In this document: in pieces, positions 51,294 through 59,995 of the stretch
Layout of the letters: each line of letters opens with the position of its first letter
Position numbering within the stretch: position 1 is the stretch's first letter
NCBI RefSeq assembly: GCF_003074055.1
Contig: NZ_CP029043.1
Span: forward strand, 124,001 to 188,000
Origin: Streptomyces nigra
Lineage (GTDB): Bacteria > Actinomycetota > Actinomycetes > Streptomycetales > Streptomycetaceae
Length of the DNA: 64,000 nucleotides
Direction of reading: 5' to 3'
Translations under genes and position numbers: made by a program
The notes under the pieces: model-generated
The model's input: the letters and a program-made list of their open reading frames with translations, nothing else
The model's database searches: none
What the model was told of the DNA's origin: nothing

Positions 51294-53591
51294 TTAGAGC
51301 CGGGGGATGACCAGCTTCAGGGCCACCGTCTTGCCCTGACCGTTGGGATAGCTGGTCCACTCGTCGGCCAGCGACTCCACGATCAGCATGCCGCGGCCGT
51401 GCTCGGCCTCGGGTGCCTCCTCCTCGGTCAGCGAGAGCGCCGAGGGGATGGGCGGGTTGGTGTCGGAGTCCCGGACCTCCAGTCGCAGATGGTCCTCGAA
51501 GATCCGCAGACGCAGGTCCACGTCGCTCCCGGCGTGGATGAGCGCGTTGGTGACGATCTCGGAGGCCGCCAGCTCCACGACGTCCGCCATGTCCTCGAGG
51601 CCCCATGAGCCGAGCTGCTCGTGCACGAACGCGCGGGCCGTGCTGACCCCCCGCAGATCGCGTCGCTGGATGTGCATCCCCGCGGCCCTCGGCTCCTCCT
51701 GGCGCCCCGCTCCCTCGTACCGGGCCAGCAGCAGGGCGGCGTCGTCGCGGCGCTGCTGCGGTGTGACGACCTCCGAGACGATCCTTTCGGCCAGATCCTC
51801 CAGATGGGGCATGCGTACGGCGTCGGTCGCACCGAGCAGATCCCGCGCGCAGGTCTCCGGGCTCTCCGACCTCGAGGAGACGAGCCCGTTGGTGTACAGC
51901 ATCAGGATCGAACCGGACTCGATCGTGTACTCCCGGGCCTCGTAGGGCTGGCTCATGGGCACCCCCAGGGGCACGTTGGCCGGGGCGTCCAGGGCTTCGA
52001 TGGTCCCGTCGTGGTGCCGGACCAGAGGAGCGGGGTGGCCCGCCAGAGCCACCTCCGCGGTACCGCCGAGCGTGTCCAGCGCCACGACGCAGCAGGTCAC
52101 GGTCAGGGCGGTGCCCAGCTCGGCGAGCACCCTTCCGGTCCGGTCGATCATCGCCGCGGGGCGATGGCCCTCGGTGGCATAGGAGGCCATGGCGGTGCGC
52201 ACCTGTCCCATGACGGCGGCGCTCTCCACCGCGTGGCCCTCCACATCGCCGATGACCAGCACCGCACGGTCATCCGCGATCCGGAACACGTCGAACCAGT
52301 CGCCGCCCACCTTGGAGGTCACATCGGCGGGTCGGTAGCGCGCCGTGGTGACCAGCCGCGGGAGGTCCGGCAGTTGCGCCGGCAACAGGAAGCGCTGCAG
52401 CAGCTGGGCCGCCTCGTGTTGCTCCGCGATCAGTTCGACGCGCTCCACGGCCGCCCCCAGCAGTCCCGCCATCATTCCGAGCAGCACCCGCTCCTCGGAG
52501 GGGAACCGGCGCGGACCGGAGAAGGCCAGACAGCACACGGCCACGACCGCGCTGCGGACGGCGAAGGGCAGATCGACGAACTGACCGTCGCCCCGCAGCG
52601 GCAGGTACGCCTCGGTGCGAGGCTCGCCCGCGGGCGTCGCGTCGAGGAGCGAGGTCCGCTCCCCGGTGAGGTACAGCGGCCGTCCGCGGAACGCCGCGGC
52701 GGCAGGTTTCTGATCGTCCACCCCGGCACCGTGGAGCCTGCGGGCCAGCTCCGTGGAGTCACCGCTGTGGCCCAGCACCCACAGGCGGCCCTCGCGTGCC
52801 GAGAGCAGCACCAGCGCGTCGGCACGCAGTGAGGACATCACGCAGTACTGGGCCGCCGACACGACGTCGTCCATGGTGGTGGCCCGGTTGAGCAGCTCCG
52901 AGAGCCGCCGCAGCGGGAACATCATGCTCGTACCCGAGGACCCCGGAACGTCACGCACACCCCAACCGGGTGTGCACACGCTCGTGTCCACCTCCTGCTC
53001 CGCGGGGACGAGCATCGGCGTCGGTCCCGCGGCCACGCCGACGCCGTCGTCCACGAGGTGCGCAAGGACGGCGGCCAGTTGGCGCCCGACGTCCTCCAGG
53101 AACAGCATGTCGGCGGGCCCGAAGACCCCCGCGGTCTCCACGCGGAGCACGGTGAGGGCTCCGAAGCGCCGGTCGCCGGAGGCGACGGGCGCCGAGAGGG
53201 CGACGTACGGATAGGGGAGCACGTGGTCCTGGTCCGGGCCGGCGGGATCGGGATCGATCAGCATGGCCGCCCTGCCCGTGGCCCACGCGCGTGCCGTGGC
53301 GGACGGCATGTCGAGCGCCATGCGGCCGGGGAAGGTGAAGAACGAAGGCGCACTCCCGCCGGCCAGCGCCAGCCGCAGAGCGCCCTGGTCCTCGTCCAGC
53401 AGGTAGACCGCCGCCGACACGGCGTCCAGCCCCCGCCTCGCCTCGCGAGCGGCGCAGTTCAGAGCCTCCGCAAGATCGGAGCCCTGGACGACGCGGGAGC
53501 CGCCGCGCCGCTGGTCTCTGCCCGGTGTACTGCTCGCCACGAGAGGGCTCCCTCCAGCACTGCCGGCCTGCCGGGCACCGGCGGAAGTCAC
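51294..53591 (-). CDS. GAF-GAF-SpoIIE PP2C phosphatase with HATPase domain
   Basis: A 765-residue cytoplasmic signalling protein. It has two GAF sensor domains (about residues 40-180 and 230-385; ALNCAAREARRGLDAVSAAV and ATTMDDVVSAAQYCV), then a SpoIIE/PP2C phosphatase (about 400-615) with VGGDWFDVFRIADDRAVLVI and GDVEGHAVESAAVMGQV metal-binding motifs. A C-terminal RsbW-like kinase domain (about 635-760) has ELAASEIVTNALIHAG and HGRGMLIVESLADEW. Such fused enzymes reset anti-anti-sigma factors and carry their own kinase. In motif 1 the usual DxxG reads GDVEGH, which retains the acidic ligands. Stress-sigma control is the probable role. Confidence 0.92.
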   Translation of the reverse strand: MTSAGARQAGSAGGSPLVASSTPGRDQRRGGSRVVQGSDLAEALNCAAREARRGLDAVSAAVYLLDEDQGALRLALAGGSAPSFFTFPGRMALDMPSATARAWATGRAAMLIDPDPAGPDQDHVLPYPYVALSAPVASGDRRFGALTVLRVETAGVFGPADMLFLEDVGRQLAAVLAHLVDDGVGVAAGPTPMLVPAEQEVDTSVCTPGWGVRDVPGSSGTSMMFPLRRLSELLNRATTMDDVVSAAQYCVMSSLRADALVLLSAREGRLWVLGHSGDSTELARRLHGAGVDDQKPAAAAFRGRPLYLTGERTSLLDATPAGEPRTEAYLPLRGDGQFVDLPFAVRSAVVAVCCLAFSGPRRFPSEERVLLGMMAGLLGAAVERVELIAEQHEAAQLLQRFLLPAQLPDLPRLVTTARYRPADVTSKVGGDWFDVFRIADDRAVLVIGDVEGHAVESAAVMGQVRTAMASYATEGHRPAAMIDRTGRVLAELGTALTVTCCVVALDTLGGTAEVALAGHPAPLVRHHDGTIEALDAPANVPLGVPMSQPYEAREYTIESGSILMLYTNGLVSSRSESPETCARDLLGATDAVRMPHLEDLAERIVSEVVTPQQRRDDAALLLARYEGAGRQEEPRAAGMHIQRRDLRGVSTARAFVHEQLGSWGLEDMADVVELAASEIVTNALIHAGSDVDLRLRIFEDHLRLEVRDSDTNPPIPSALSLTEEEAPEAEHGRGMLIVESLADEWTSYPNGQGKTVALKLVIPRL

Positions 53592-53871
53592 GCCGCCGGC
53601 GGCGTGACCTCCTGCCCGCGAGGCGGACCCACCGCCTCCCAGCCGCTCGCTCCGACGCGGTGATCGCCGGAGAAACGGCTACAGCTCCAGTAAACACCTT
53701 CCTCGATCCGCCCCAGGAGCGTTGCCTGGGGCGGCGCCGCGCACCGCGCTTCACGGACCCTCGCCGCTCTCGAACGGCCAGGGCGTCGCCCCGTCGGGCA
53801 CGGGGCGGCCTCTGCCGGGCGGCGGATCGCTCGGCAGGCGGCGGGACCGGGATCGAGCGCGCGGCGCCCGC
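53592..53871. other. spacer, nothing recognised
   Basis: About 280 bases between two minus-strand genes. It should hold the promoter of the phosphatase gene. No repeat or coding frame is supported. Confidence 0.35.
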
Positions 53872-54762
53872 TCAGCGCAGCACGACCGCGCTGGTCCGGT
53901 TGGTGTTGGCGTCCTGGATGCAGCCGCGCAGCCGCATCATGTCGTGCGGGGGCAGGGCGGGACGGATGACGGCCACGTAGACGCCGTGGCGCACCTCCGT
54001 CAGGTGGGCGTCCTGGTTGAGGGCCGCGGTGGAGCGGCGGCAGGTCTGCCACAGGTCGTACGCGGCGAGCCGGGTGTCAGCGCTCAGACTCCCGCGGGTC
54101 TTCACCTCGAAGGTGACCGTGCTGCGTGCCGTGCGAGGGGCCGGCTCGGGCCGGGTCTGGGTGGCGTCGGCGAGAGCGGACCACAGGAACGGGACGAGCA
54201 GCAGACCTCCTACGGCCGCCGCGACCGCTGTCGCCCGGCGTACCGGGCGGGCCGACGGCACCGCGGGGCGGCTCTCCAGCATGTCCGTCCCGCCGACCGG
54301 CGGAACCGTCAGAGCCGTCAGGCGTCCGGCCAGCCGCCGCTCCGCACCACGGCCCACTGTGGCTCCCGCGGCCTTCTGGAGGATCGTCGCAAGGCCGGAG
54401 AGCGCCGCGCCCGCCACCATGAGCACCGGGACGAAGACGAACGTGCGCTGGGTTCCGCGCAGTTCATCCGGGTCGGCGGGGGCCAGCCAGTCGAAGCGGC
54501 CCCGGACCGGGTCCCTGGTCTGCTCCAGCCGACTGCGCACGTCCTCCATGCGCGAGACGGACTCGTCCAGCCGGCTGTTCAGACGGGTGAAGCGGGAGAG
54601 CAGCAGGATGGTGGCGAGGAGGACTTCGATGATCAGGAACATCAGGGCCGAGATCAGGGCCCGCTGCCATTCCCATCGGGTCAGGTAGAGGACCGTGTAG
54701 TAGGCGGCGTAGAGGCCGGACAGTCCGCCGAAGCCGTACCCGGCTGATTTCAGGGCCTTCAT
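53872..54762 (-). CDS. membrane protein with predicted coiled coil, unknown function
   Basis: A 296-residue protein. Two helices near the N-terminus (YAAYYTVLYLTRWEWQRALI and ALMFLIIEVLLATILLLSRF) are followed by a short heptad-like stretch, NSRLDESVSRMEDVRSRLEQ. A third segment (TFVFVPVLMVAGAALSGLAT) and a fourth (AVAAAVGGLLLVPFLWSALA) precede an external domain of about 85 residues with cysteines TCRRS and RGCIQD. Its ATG overlaps the stop of the phosphotransferase-like gene, so the two are coupled and probably work together. No family recognised. Confidence 0.72.
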   Translation of the reverse strand: MKALKSAGYGFGGLSGLYAAYYTVLYLTRWEWQRALISALMFLIIEVLLATILLLSRFTRLNSRLDESVSRMEDVRSRLEQTRDPVRGRFDWLAPADPDELRGTQRTFVFVPVLMVAGAALSGLATILQKAAGATVGRGAERRLAGRLTALTVPPVGGTDMLESRPAVPSARPVRRATAVAAAVGGLLLVPFLWSALADATQTRPEPAPRTARSTVTFEVKTRGSLSADTRLAAYDLWQTCRRSTAALNQDAHLTEVRHGVYVAVIRPALPPHDMMRLRGCIQDANTNRTSAVVLR

Positions 54763-56849
54763 GCGGCCGACTCCTGTCGTGTCGCGGTCGCTGCGGAGGA
54801 AGGGTGGGGCAGGTCGGGTACGGTCACGGCTCCGGTGCCGCCGTCCACGGCCAAGGGCGTGCCGGCGGGGAAGCGCGCGGTCGCGTCGGCGATGCCGCCC
54901 ACCGTGGGCACCTGGTGCTCGCGCGCCAGGACGGCGAGGTGCGACAGAGGACTCCCCGTCTGCGCCACGAGTCCGGCCAGGCCCGGCAGCAGCGGCGCCA
55001 GGGCGGGGTCCAGGAACTCCACCACGAGCACCGGCCGCTCAGGGCGCTCCCCCTGCCCGTGCCAGGCCGTGCCGGCGCCGAAGCCGCCGCCCGCGCCCTC
55101 TCCCTGGTCCGGTGCCGCCGTGCCGGACGGCCTCTCGGCGACCACGACACCGCCGGCCAGCCGGAAGGCTGCCGGCAGGGCACCCCTGTCCGGGCACGGA
55201 ACTCGCTCGTCCAGGCCGGACGGCACCCCCTCGCCCCGGGCGGCCCGTACCAGCTCGTCCCAGCGCAGCAGGGCCAGGCGCGACAGCGCCGCCTCCCCCT
55301 GCTCGGCCCACAGCCGGCGGGCCAGCTCCGCGAGCATCCGGATCTGCATCTCCTGGACCCAGCGCACGCGCAGCCGCAATCCCTCGCGCACCGGCAGGGA
55401 GTCCACTCCCCGGGGCAGCGACGTGACGTTGCCGACCTGCGGGAGCGCCGCGTGGCGGGTGAGCGCGGGTGGCAGCAGCGACAGAAGGACCGGATGGCGA
55501 GCGATCAGCTCGTCGTCGTCCAGCCCCCGGCCGCGGCCCTCGGCCAGCAGGGCCAGTGCCTCTCCGGCAGCCGTCGCACCGCTTCCCGCGCCGAGCAGGG
55601 CGCCGGCGAGGGACTCCTGAGCGTGCAGGGCGGACAGCGCTCGGCGGCCCCAGGCGACGGCGTCGAGGAGCCGGCCGCCGAGCATGTCACCGGGTGACGG
55701 GAACCCTGCCAGGGCGCGGTCGACGTCCGCCATGACGTCGACCGCCAGCAGGGGCAGGGCGGAGCGCAGCCGGCCCACCCGCCAGGCCGCGCCCGCCCGT
55801 CGTGCCCCGTTGGCGGTGTTGATCCGGTCGAGGAAGGGGTGGGCGGACGGCACGGTGCCCAGCAGACGCAGATCCGCCACCGCCCGGCCGTGCACCGACC
55901 TCACCACGGGGACCCGGCGCAGCCGGCGCCGGGGTGCGGCGCCGGCGATGTCCAGGGCCACGGCCAGGCCGTGGGACATGGGTGCCATCCACAGGTCCTC
56001 CTCCAGCGGTTGGAGCACACCGGGGAGCGTCTCGGCGACCGGACCGGGCCCGAGCAGTCGGGCGCCGCGTGGCGGACGAGGGGGCATGGCGGTGATGGGC
56101 CGGGCCTGGAACAGCCACAGCGCGCCGTCCGGCCCGAAGCCGAACTCCATGTCCTGCGGACCGCCGAAGACACGCTCGGCCACCTTGGCCAGGCCCACCA
56201 GACGCTGTCGCTGTGCCCGCGTGAGGAGCCGGGACGCGGGCGCACCGCCCACAAGCCGGGCGCGCCGGGTGAGCTGATACCGCACGCCCCGCGTGCTGCC
56301 GTCGACGAGGTGGTCGGGGCCTCCCCGGACCACGTTCACGAGGATGCGGTCGGTACGCCCCTCGATCGGGTCGGCACCGAACATCACACCTCCGACGGCC
56401 GACGTGAACATCGGCTGCACCAGCACCGCCATCCCGTCGTCGGGCAGGTCCTGCGATGCCGGACGCAGGGGCCTGACGCGCCGGGCGGAGGACAGGACCG
56501 TCCGCACGGCGGCGACGAAGTCGTCCCAGCCCCGGACGTCCAGAACGGAGTCGAAGCGTCCCGCCATGGAGGAGTTCTCGGTGTCCTCGTGGAGGGATGA
56601 GGAGCGGACCACGAGCGGCTCCCGGCCGTCCTCGCCTGCCAGCGTCCGCCAGGCACCGCGCAGCGCCTCGTCCCCGGTGAGGGCGCTGCGCGTACGCGTC
56701 GCGGGCACCAGGACGAAACCCGGCAGCACGGGCAGCCCCTCCTCAGCCGCGCGGGCCAGATGGGCGGCCTTGGCCCCGGTGATGGCCGGGTCCGCGGCCG
56801 AGGGGGTGCTCAGGGGCACGACGGCCCACTCCGCAGCCTCGAATCGCAT
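54759..56849 (-). CDS. PEP-utilising / rifampin phosphotransferase-like enzyme
   Basis: A 696-residue protein with PPDK-type organisation. The N-terminal ATP-grasp domain is about residues 1-285 (ITGAKAAHLARAAEEGLPVL, VRSSSLHEDTENSSMAGRFD, then DMEFGFGPDGALWLFQARPI). A long middle domain of about 310 residues follows, then the swivelling phosphohistidine domain with TGSPLSHLAVLAREHQVPTV, where the histidine is about H637. There is no PEP-binding TIM barrel. Domain order is that of rifampin phosphotransferases and related small-molecule dikinases, which move the beta phosphate of ATP via the histidine to an acceptor. ATG at 56849 has AGGAGA upstream. It stands between a DedA gene and a coupled membrane protein. 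Confidence 0.82.
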   Translation of the reverse strand: MRFEAAEWAVVPLSTPSAADPAITGAKAAHLARAAEEGLPVLPGFVLVPATRTRSALTGDEALRGAWRTLAGEDGREPLVVRSSSLHEDTENSSMAGRFDSVLDVRGWDDFVAAVRTVLSSARRVRPLRPASQDLPDDGMAVLVQPMFTSAVGGVMFGADPIEGRTDRILVNVVRGGPDHLVDGSTRGVRYQLTRRARLVGGAPASRLLTRAQRQRLVGLAKVAERVFGGPQDMEFGFGPDGALWLFQARPITAMPPRPPRGARLLGPGPVAETLPGVLQPLEEDLWMAPMSHGLAVALDIAGAAPRRRLRRVPVVRSVHGRAVADLRLLGTVPSAHPFLDRINTANGARRAGAAWRVGRLRSALPLLAVDVMADVDRALAGFPSPGDMLGGRLLDAVAWGRRALSALHAQESLAGALLGAGSGATAAGEALALLAEGRGRGLDDDELIARHPVLLSLLPPALTRHAALPQVGNVTSLPRGVDSLPVREGLRLRVRWVQEMQIRMLAELARRLWAEQGEAALSRLALLRWDELVRAARGEGVPSGLDERVPCPDRGALPAAFRLAGGVVVAERPSGTAAPDQGEGAGGGFGAGTAWHGQGERPERPVLVVEFLDPALAPLLPGLAGLVAQTGSPLSHLAVLAREHQVPTVGGIADATARFPAGTPLAVDGGTGAVTVPDLPHPSSAATATRQESAA

Positions 56850-56896
56850 CGCTATCTCTCCTGTGCATGGGGGTGGTGGACGGCGTCCTGTCGCGG

Positions 56897-57544
56897 TCAC
56901 CGATGCCGTGGGCCGCCGGACGCCACGACGGCCGAACCGATGGGGTGCCGTCCGCGGCGCGCCCGGATCCGCAAGGCGGCGAGGGCGGCGGCGAGCACGA
57001 CGGCGAGCGCCGCGACGCCGATCGCGCCGGCCCTGTGGAGCACTTCGATCGCGGCGGAGCCGGCGAAGTGGCCGACCAGGACCGTGCCCGTGCCCCAGAC
57101 CAGTGACGCGGCGGTGCTGAAGAGGACGAAGCGCCGGTACCGCATGCCCGACGAGCCGGCGAGGTAGGGCAGGAACGTGCGGGCGAAGCCGATGAACTTG
57201 CCGGTGAACACGGCCGCACCACTGTGGTCGGCGAGGAAGGCCCGTAGCCGTCCGTCGCGGTGGCGTCCCGGGATCCTGGGCGTCCAGCGGTGGCCGGGGT
57301 GCTTCGCGCACCGGCGGCCCAGGGCGTAGCCGAGGTTGTCACCGGTGACGGCGCCCGCGACCACGACGGCCGCCAGCAGCGCGATGTTCAGTCCGCCATG
57401 GCCGGTGACCGCCGCCGCGAGCAGGACGGCCGTCTCCCCCGGCACCAGCAGCCCGACGAAGGCACTGGTCTCGGCGGCCGTCAGGGCGAACACCAGGGCG
57501 TACGACCACCATCCGGCCGCCTCGACGACGGCGTCGAGGTGCAT
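56897..57544 (-). CDS. DedA-family membrane protein
   Basis: A 215-residue DedA/SNARE-associated membrane protein. It has an N-terminal hydrophobic pair (YALVFALTAAETSAFVGLLV, then PGETAVLLAAAVTGHGGLN), the amphipathic FTGKFIGFARTFLPYLAGSS region with the conserved F-x-R-x-x-x-P, and two C-terminal helices. DedA proteins are undecaprenyl-phosphate or phospholipid transporters. It lies 47 bases upstream of the phosphotransferase gene, in the same orientation, and 5 bases downstream of the next membrane protein. Confidence 0.88.
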   Translation of the reverse strand: MHLDAVVEAAGWWSYALVFALTAAETSAFVGLLVPGETAVLLAAAVTGHGGLNIALLAAVVVAGAVTGDNLGYALGRRCAKHPGHRWTPRIPGRHRDGRLRAFLADHSGAAVFTGKFIGFARTFLPYLAGSSGMRYRRFVLFSTAASLVWGTGTVLVGHFAGSAAIEVLHRAGAIGVAALAVVLAAALAALRIRARRGRHPIGSAVVASGGPRHR

Positions 57545-57549
57545 GGCCT

Positions 57550-58344
57550 TCAGCCCGCATGCCGCGTCGGCGCGGTGGGCCGGGCGGGGACCCGGAGTGG
57601 CACCCGGGTCCGCGTGTGGCTCCTCGTCCGGGTCCGAGTTCGTGCGGGGATCACCCGGTCCTGCGGGTCCCAGGCGTCAGCCTGCGGCCGACGGGGCTCC
57701 GGTCGGTATCCCGGGAAGCGACCCGCGACCCACCAAGCCAGCATCGGCACTCCCGCCGCGAACAGGGCGGCGCGCAGGGGATCGGCGGAGGTGAGGACGG
57801 ATGTCATGCCGGCACCCGCACCCGTCGTCACCACGGCGATCCGAGCACGGGGTGAGGGGAGGGCGACCGCCGTCGCCACGGCCGTCAGCAGATACCAGCC
57901 GGTCAGAGCGCCGGGCAGTGCCAGGTACTCCCGCAGCAGACCGCCTTCGTGCGCCGGGAGGTCTCCGAAGGTCGTCCAGCCGGCGTACGCAAGCCCGGCC
58001 GCGCCGGTCAGCAGCAACGCGACCGCGGCGTGGGCGTAGAGCGCCGGCCGCTGGTTCGCGAGCCACAGCAGGACCAGCGCGGTCAGAGGCCAGGGCAGCA
58101 GCACATAGAGAGAGGTCGTCACCTCCCCTGTGCTCAGCCATGCGAGATCGGGGTACGGCTCGCCGTGGGAGAAGACGCCCAGGACGGCTGCGTGCAGCAT
58201 CGCGATCGCCGCCGCTCCGGTGGCCAACTGCCGCAGGATTGCGTTCAGATGCGTGCCGCGTGCGACCTCGGCGCGACCTCCGCGGAGCGGAAGGACCGTT
58301 CCCTCGGCCGCGGAGTCCGGCGTCGTGGTGGTGTGGGTGTCCAC
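57550..58344 (-). CDS. multi-pass membrane protein, unknown function
   Basis: A 264-residue protein with about five to seven helices (AAAIAMLHAAVLGVFSHGEP, TSLYVLLPWPLTALVLLWLA, AHAAVALLLTGAAGLAYAG, GWYLLTAVATAVALPS and others) and an Arg/Thr-repeat tail (TRTRTRSHTRTR) at the C-terminus. It starts a four-gene minus-strand unit that includes DedA and the phosphotransferase-like enzyme. Two ACTTG-type sites lie 17-60 bases before its start. No family is recognised. Confidence 0.72.
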   Translation of the reverse strand: MDTHTTTTPDSAAEGTVLPLRGGRAEVARGTHLNAILRQLATGAAAIAMLHAAVLGVFSHGEPYPDLAWLSTGEVTTSLYVLLPWPLTALVLLWLANQRPALYAHAAVALLLTGAAGLAYAGWTTFGDLPAHEGGLLREYLALPGALTGWYLLTAVATAVALPSPRARIAVVTTGAGAGMTSVLTSADPLRAALFAAGVPMLAWWVAGRFPGYRPEPRRPQADAWDPQDRVIPARTRTRTRSHTRTRVPLRVPARPTAPTRHAG

Positions 58345-58360
58345 GTCGAGCCCCCCTTAA

Positions 58361-58404
58361 CTTGATTGACGAAACAAGCATAATCATTACTTGCTGCGTC
58401 AAGC
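58361..58404. promoter_or_regulatory. pair of inverted CAAG-type motifs before the DedA operon
   Basis: The first is CTTGATTGACGAAACAAG (58361-58378). The second is ACTTGCTGCGTCAAGC (58389-58404). Read towards each other they share TTGACG-N3-CAAG(T/C)A. The second has the ACTTG-N6-CAAGY form also found at 45244 and 50619. An AT-rich stretch, GCATAATCATTA, sits between them and probably holds the promoter. Confidence 0.55.
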
Positions 58405-58454
58405 AAGCGAGTTCGGCGCCGTGTGGCAGCGCACACATGGAGGCAACCGGTCGC

Positions 58455-59039
58455 TCAGGCTTCGGCGGCCGCCCCGGCCTGCGGCGACGAGGGACCGGAC
58501 GACGCCCCAGCCGCCACGGAGACCTCGGCACCTGCCCGTGGGGGGTGGGCTTCCTGCAACGTGTGCGGGAACCCGACACGCAGCAGGAAGGCGGCGAGCG
58601 CCGCGGCCAGCACCACGACGGCCACCAGGGGCAGCGCCCGGTGGTAACCGTGCCGCAGAAGAGGACTCGCCACCCGCGGGCCGAGGATCTGCCCGACCGA
58701 GTAGCCGGCAGTCAGCAGGGCCACGGCACGCGCGAAGCGCGGGTGCGTGCCCGCCCCCAGCGCGAGTGTTCTCACGCCGATGAACGTGGAGCCGAACAGC
58801 ACGGCCGAGATCAACGCGGCCGCCACTCCCCCGACCAGTGCCGGCAGGGCGATACCCACGGCCTGCACACCGAGGGCGGCCGGCAGCAGGTCCGGTCGGG
58901 ACCAGCGGCGACCGAGCCCGGCCCGCAGCGCCGCGGACGGGATCGCCGCCGGCCCGACCAGCACCCACGCGCCGCCGCCGATCCACCCGGGCGAGGTCTG
59001 GTCGATCGCCGCCACCAGGAACGTGCCGGCGATGACGGG
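58455..59039 (-). pseudogene. YbfB/YjiJ-type MFS transporter, only the C-terminal half
   Basis: The open frame starts right after an in-frame TGA (59040-59042) with PVIAGTFLVAAIDQTSPGWI and carries about six helices of the C-terminal half (GVQAVGIALPALVGGVAAAL and later). The segment TFIGVRTLALGAGTHPRFAR and the end TAGYSVGQILGPRVAS are typical of YbfB/YjiJ proteins, which are normally about 390 residues. The first half, with the substrate-gating motif, is missing and no start with a ribosome binding site exists, so it is very likely non-functional. Confidence 0.7.
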
Positions 59040-59215
59040 TCACGGCTGCTTCCAGGAGCCGCCGCCTTGATGTTCCGCCTGCTTCCCATGAGGACGGACT
59101 GCGCCGGTCCCGCCGGGCGAATGAAGGACGGTTCCTTTCCCCTGGGAGCCTGATGCATCCATTCGCGCTGGTGAAGGCCCTGCCACAGCACAGTCGACCA
59201 CAGTCTCCACGCGAG

Positions 59216-59233
59216 TAGACGATCGGTCGTATA
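59216..59233. promoter_or_regulatory. TetR-type operator at the regulator's own promoter
   Basis: TAGACGATCGGTCGTATA, a 9+9 near-palindrome, ends eight bases before the ATG of the TetR gene. It shares GACGAYCGGTCG with sites at 63410-63427 and 63829-63846. Confidence 0.65.
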
Positions 59234-59241
59234 CTAGTGAT

Positions 59242-59862
59242 ATGGGGCGAACAAGTGATGCAAAGGCGAAGATTCTCACCGCGGCTGAGTCACTACTGGA
59301 ACAGCGGGGCTACTCAGCCCTGGGCGTTGCCGAGATCTGCAACGCGGCCGGGGTGCCCAAGGGAAGTTTCTACTACTTCTTCGAATCCAAGGAGGCCCTC
59401 GTACTCGCGGTGATCGACGCGCACTGGGCCGCCGAGCGGCGCGACTGGGAGCGCATCCTGCACGGCGACGGCGATCCCCTGCCCCGGCTGCGACGGCTGC
59501 TGGAGGCCACGGAAGAACGGCAGCGGACCGACCAGGGCAGCTACGGGGCGGTCCTGGGCTGCATGTTCGGGAACCTCTCCCTGGAGATGAGCAACCAGGC
59601 CGATGCCATACGCATGCGGCTTCAGGAGATCTTCGAGACCGAGGTGGACATGGTCGACGCGGTGATCACCGAGGCTCGGGATCGCGGCGAGCTGGCGCTG
59701 TCCGACACCAGGGAGGCCGCCCGGTCCGTGGTCGCCCAACTCGAAGGGCTGGTGCTCTTCGCCAAGTTGTACAACAACCCCGCCCAGCTGCACAGCCTCT
59801 GGCCGAGCTGCCTGGCACTCCTGGGCGCCGTCGACCGCGAGGCTCTCGCCGTACGCGCATGA
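59242..59862 (+). CDS. TetR-family transcriptional regulator (NemR/AcuR-like)
   Basis: A 206-residue repressor. The DNA-binding part is AKILTAAESLLEQRGYSALG, VAEICNAAGVPKGSFYYFFE, then SKEALVLAVIDAHW. The ligand domain has the YGAVLGCMFGNLSLEMSNQA segment, with the single cysteine in GCMFGN, characteristic of the AcuR/NemR branch whose members respond to acrylate, quinones or other electrophiles. The start is close to a strong palindrome that it probably binds for autoregulation. Two further copies of this palindrome occur before a quinone reductase and an SDR gene. Confidence 0.9.
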   Translation: MGRTSDAKAKILTAAESLLEQRGYSALGVAEICNAAGVPKGSFYYFFESKEALVLAVIDAHWAAERRDWERILHGDGDPLPRLRRLLEATEERQRTDQGSYGAVLGCMFGNLSLEMSNQADAIRMRLQEIFETEVDMVDAVITEARDRGELALSDTREAARSVVAQLEGLVLFAKLYNNPAQLHSLWPSCLALLGAVDREALAVRA

Positions 59863-59892
59863 GACCGGCCCCGGAGAGGATCGTCCCCTTCG

Positions 59893-59923
59893 CCGGTGCG
59901 GGGAACAGCGCTCCCCGCACCGG
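59893..59923 (+). terminator. hairpin terminator after the TetR gene
   Basis: A perfect 12-bp stem, CCGGTGCGGGGA with TCCCCGCACCGG, has a seven-base loop and starts 31 bases after the stop codon. Confidence 0.7.
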
Positions 59924-59995
59924 CCTCGACTCTTCGGGGAGTGGGGTCCTGTCCCGGCATCTCGCTCCGGGGCAGGACCGCCGAGGACGCGGCGT

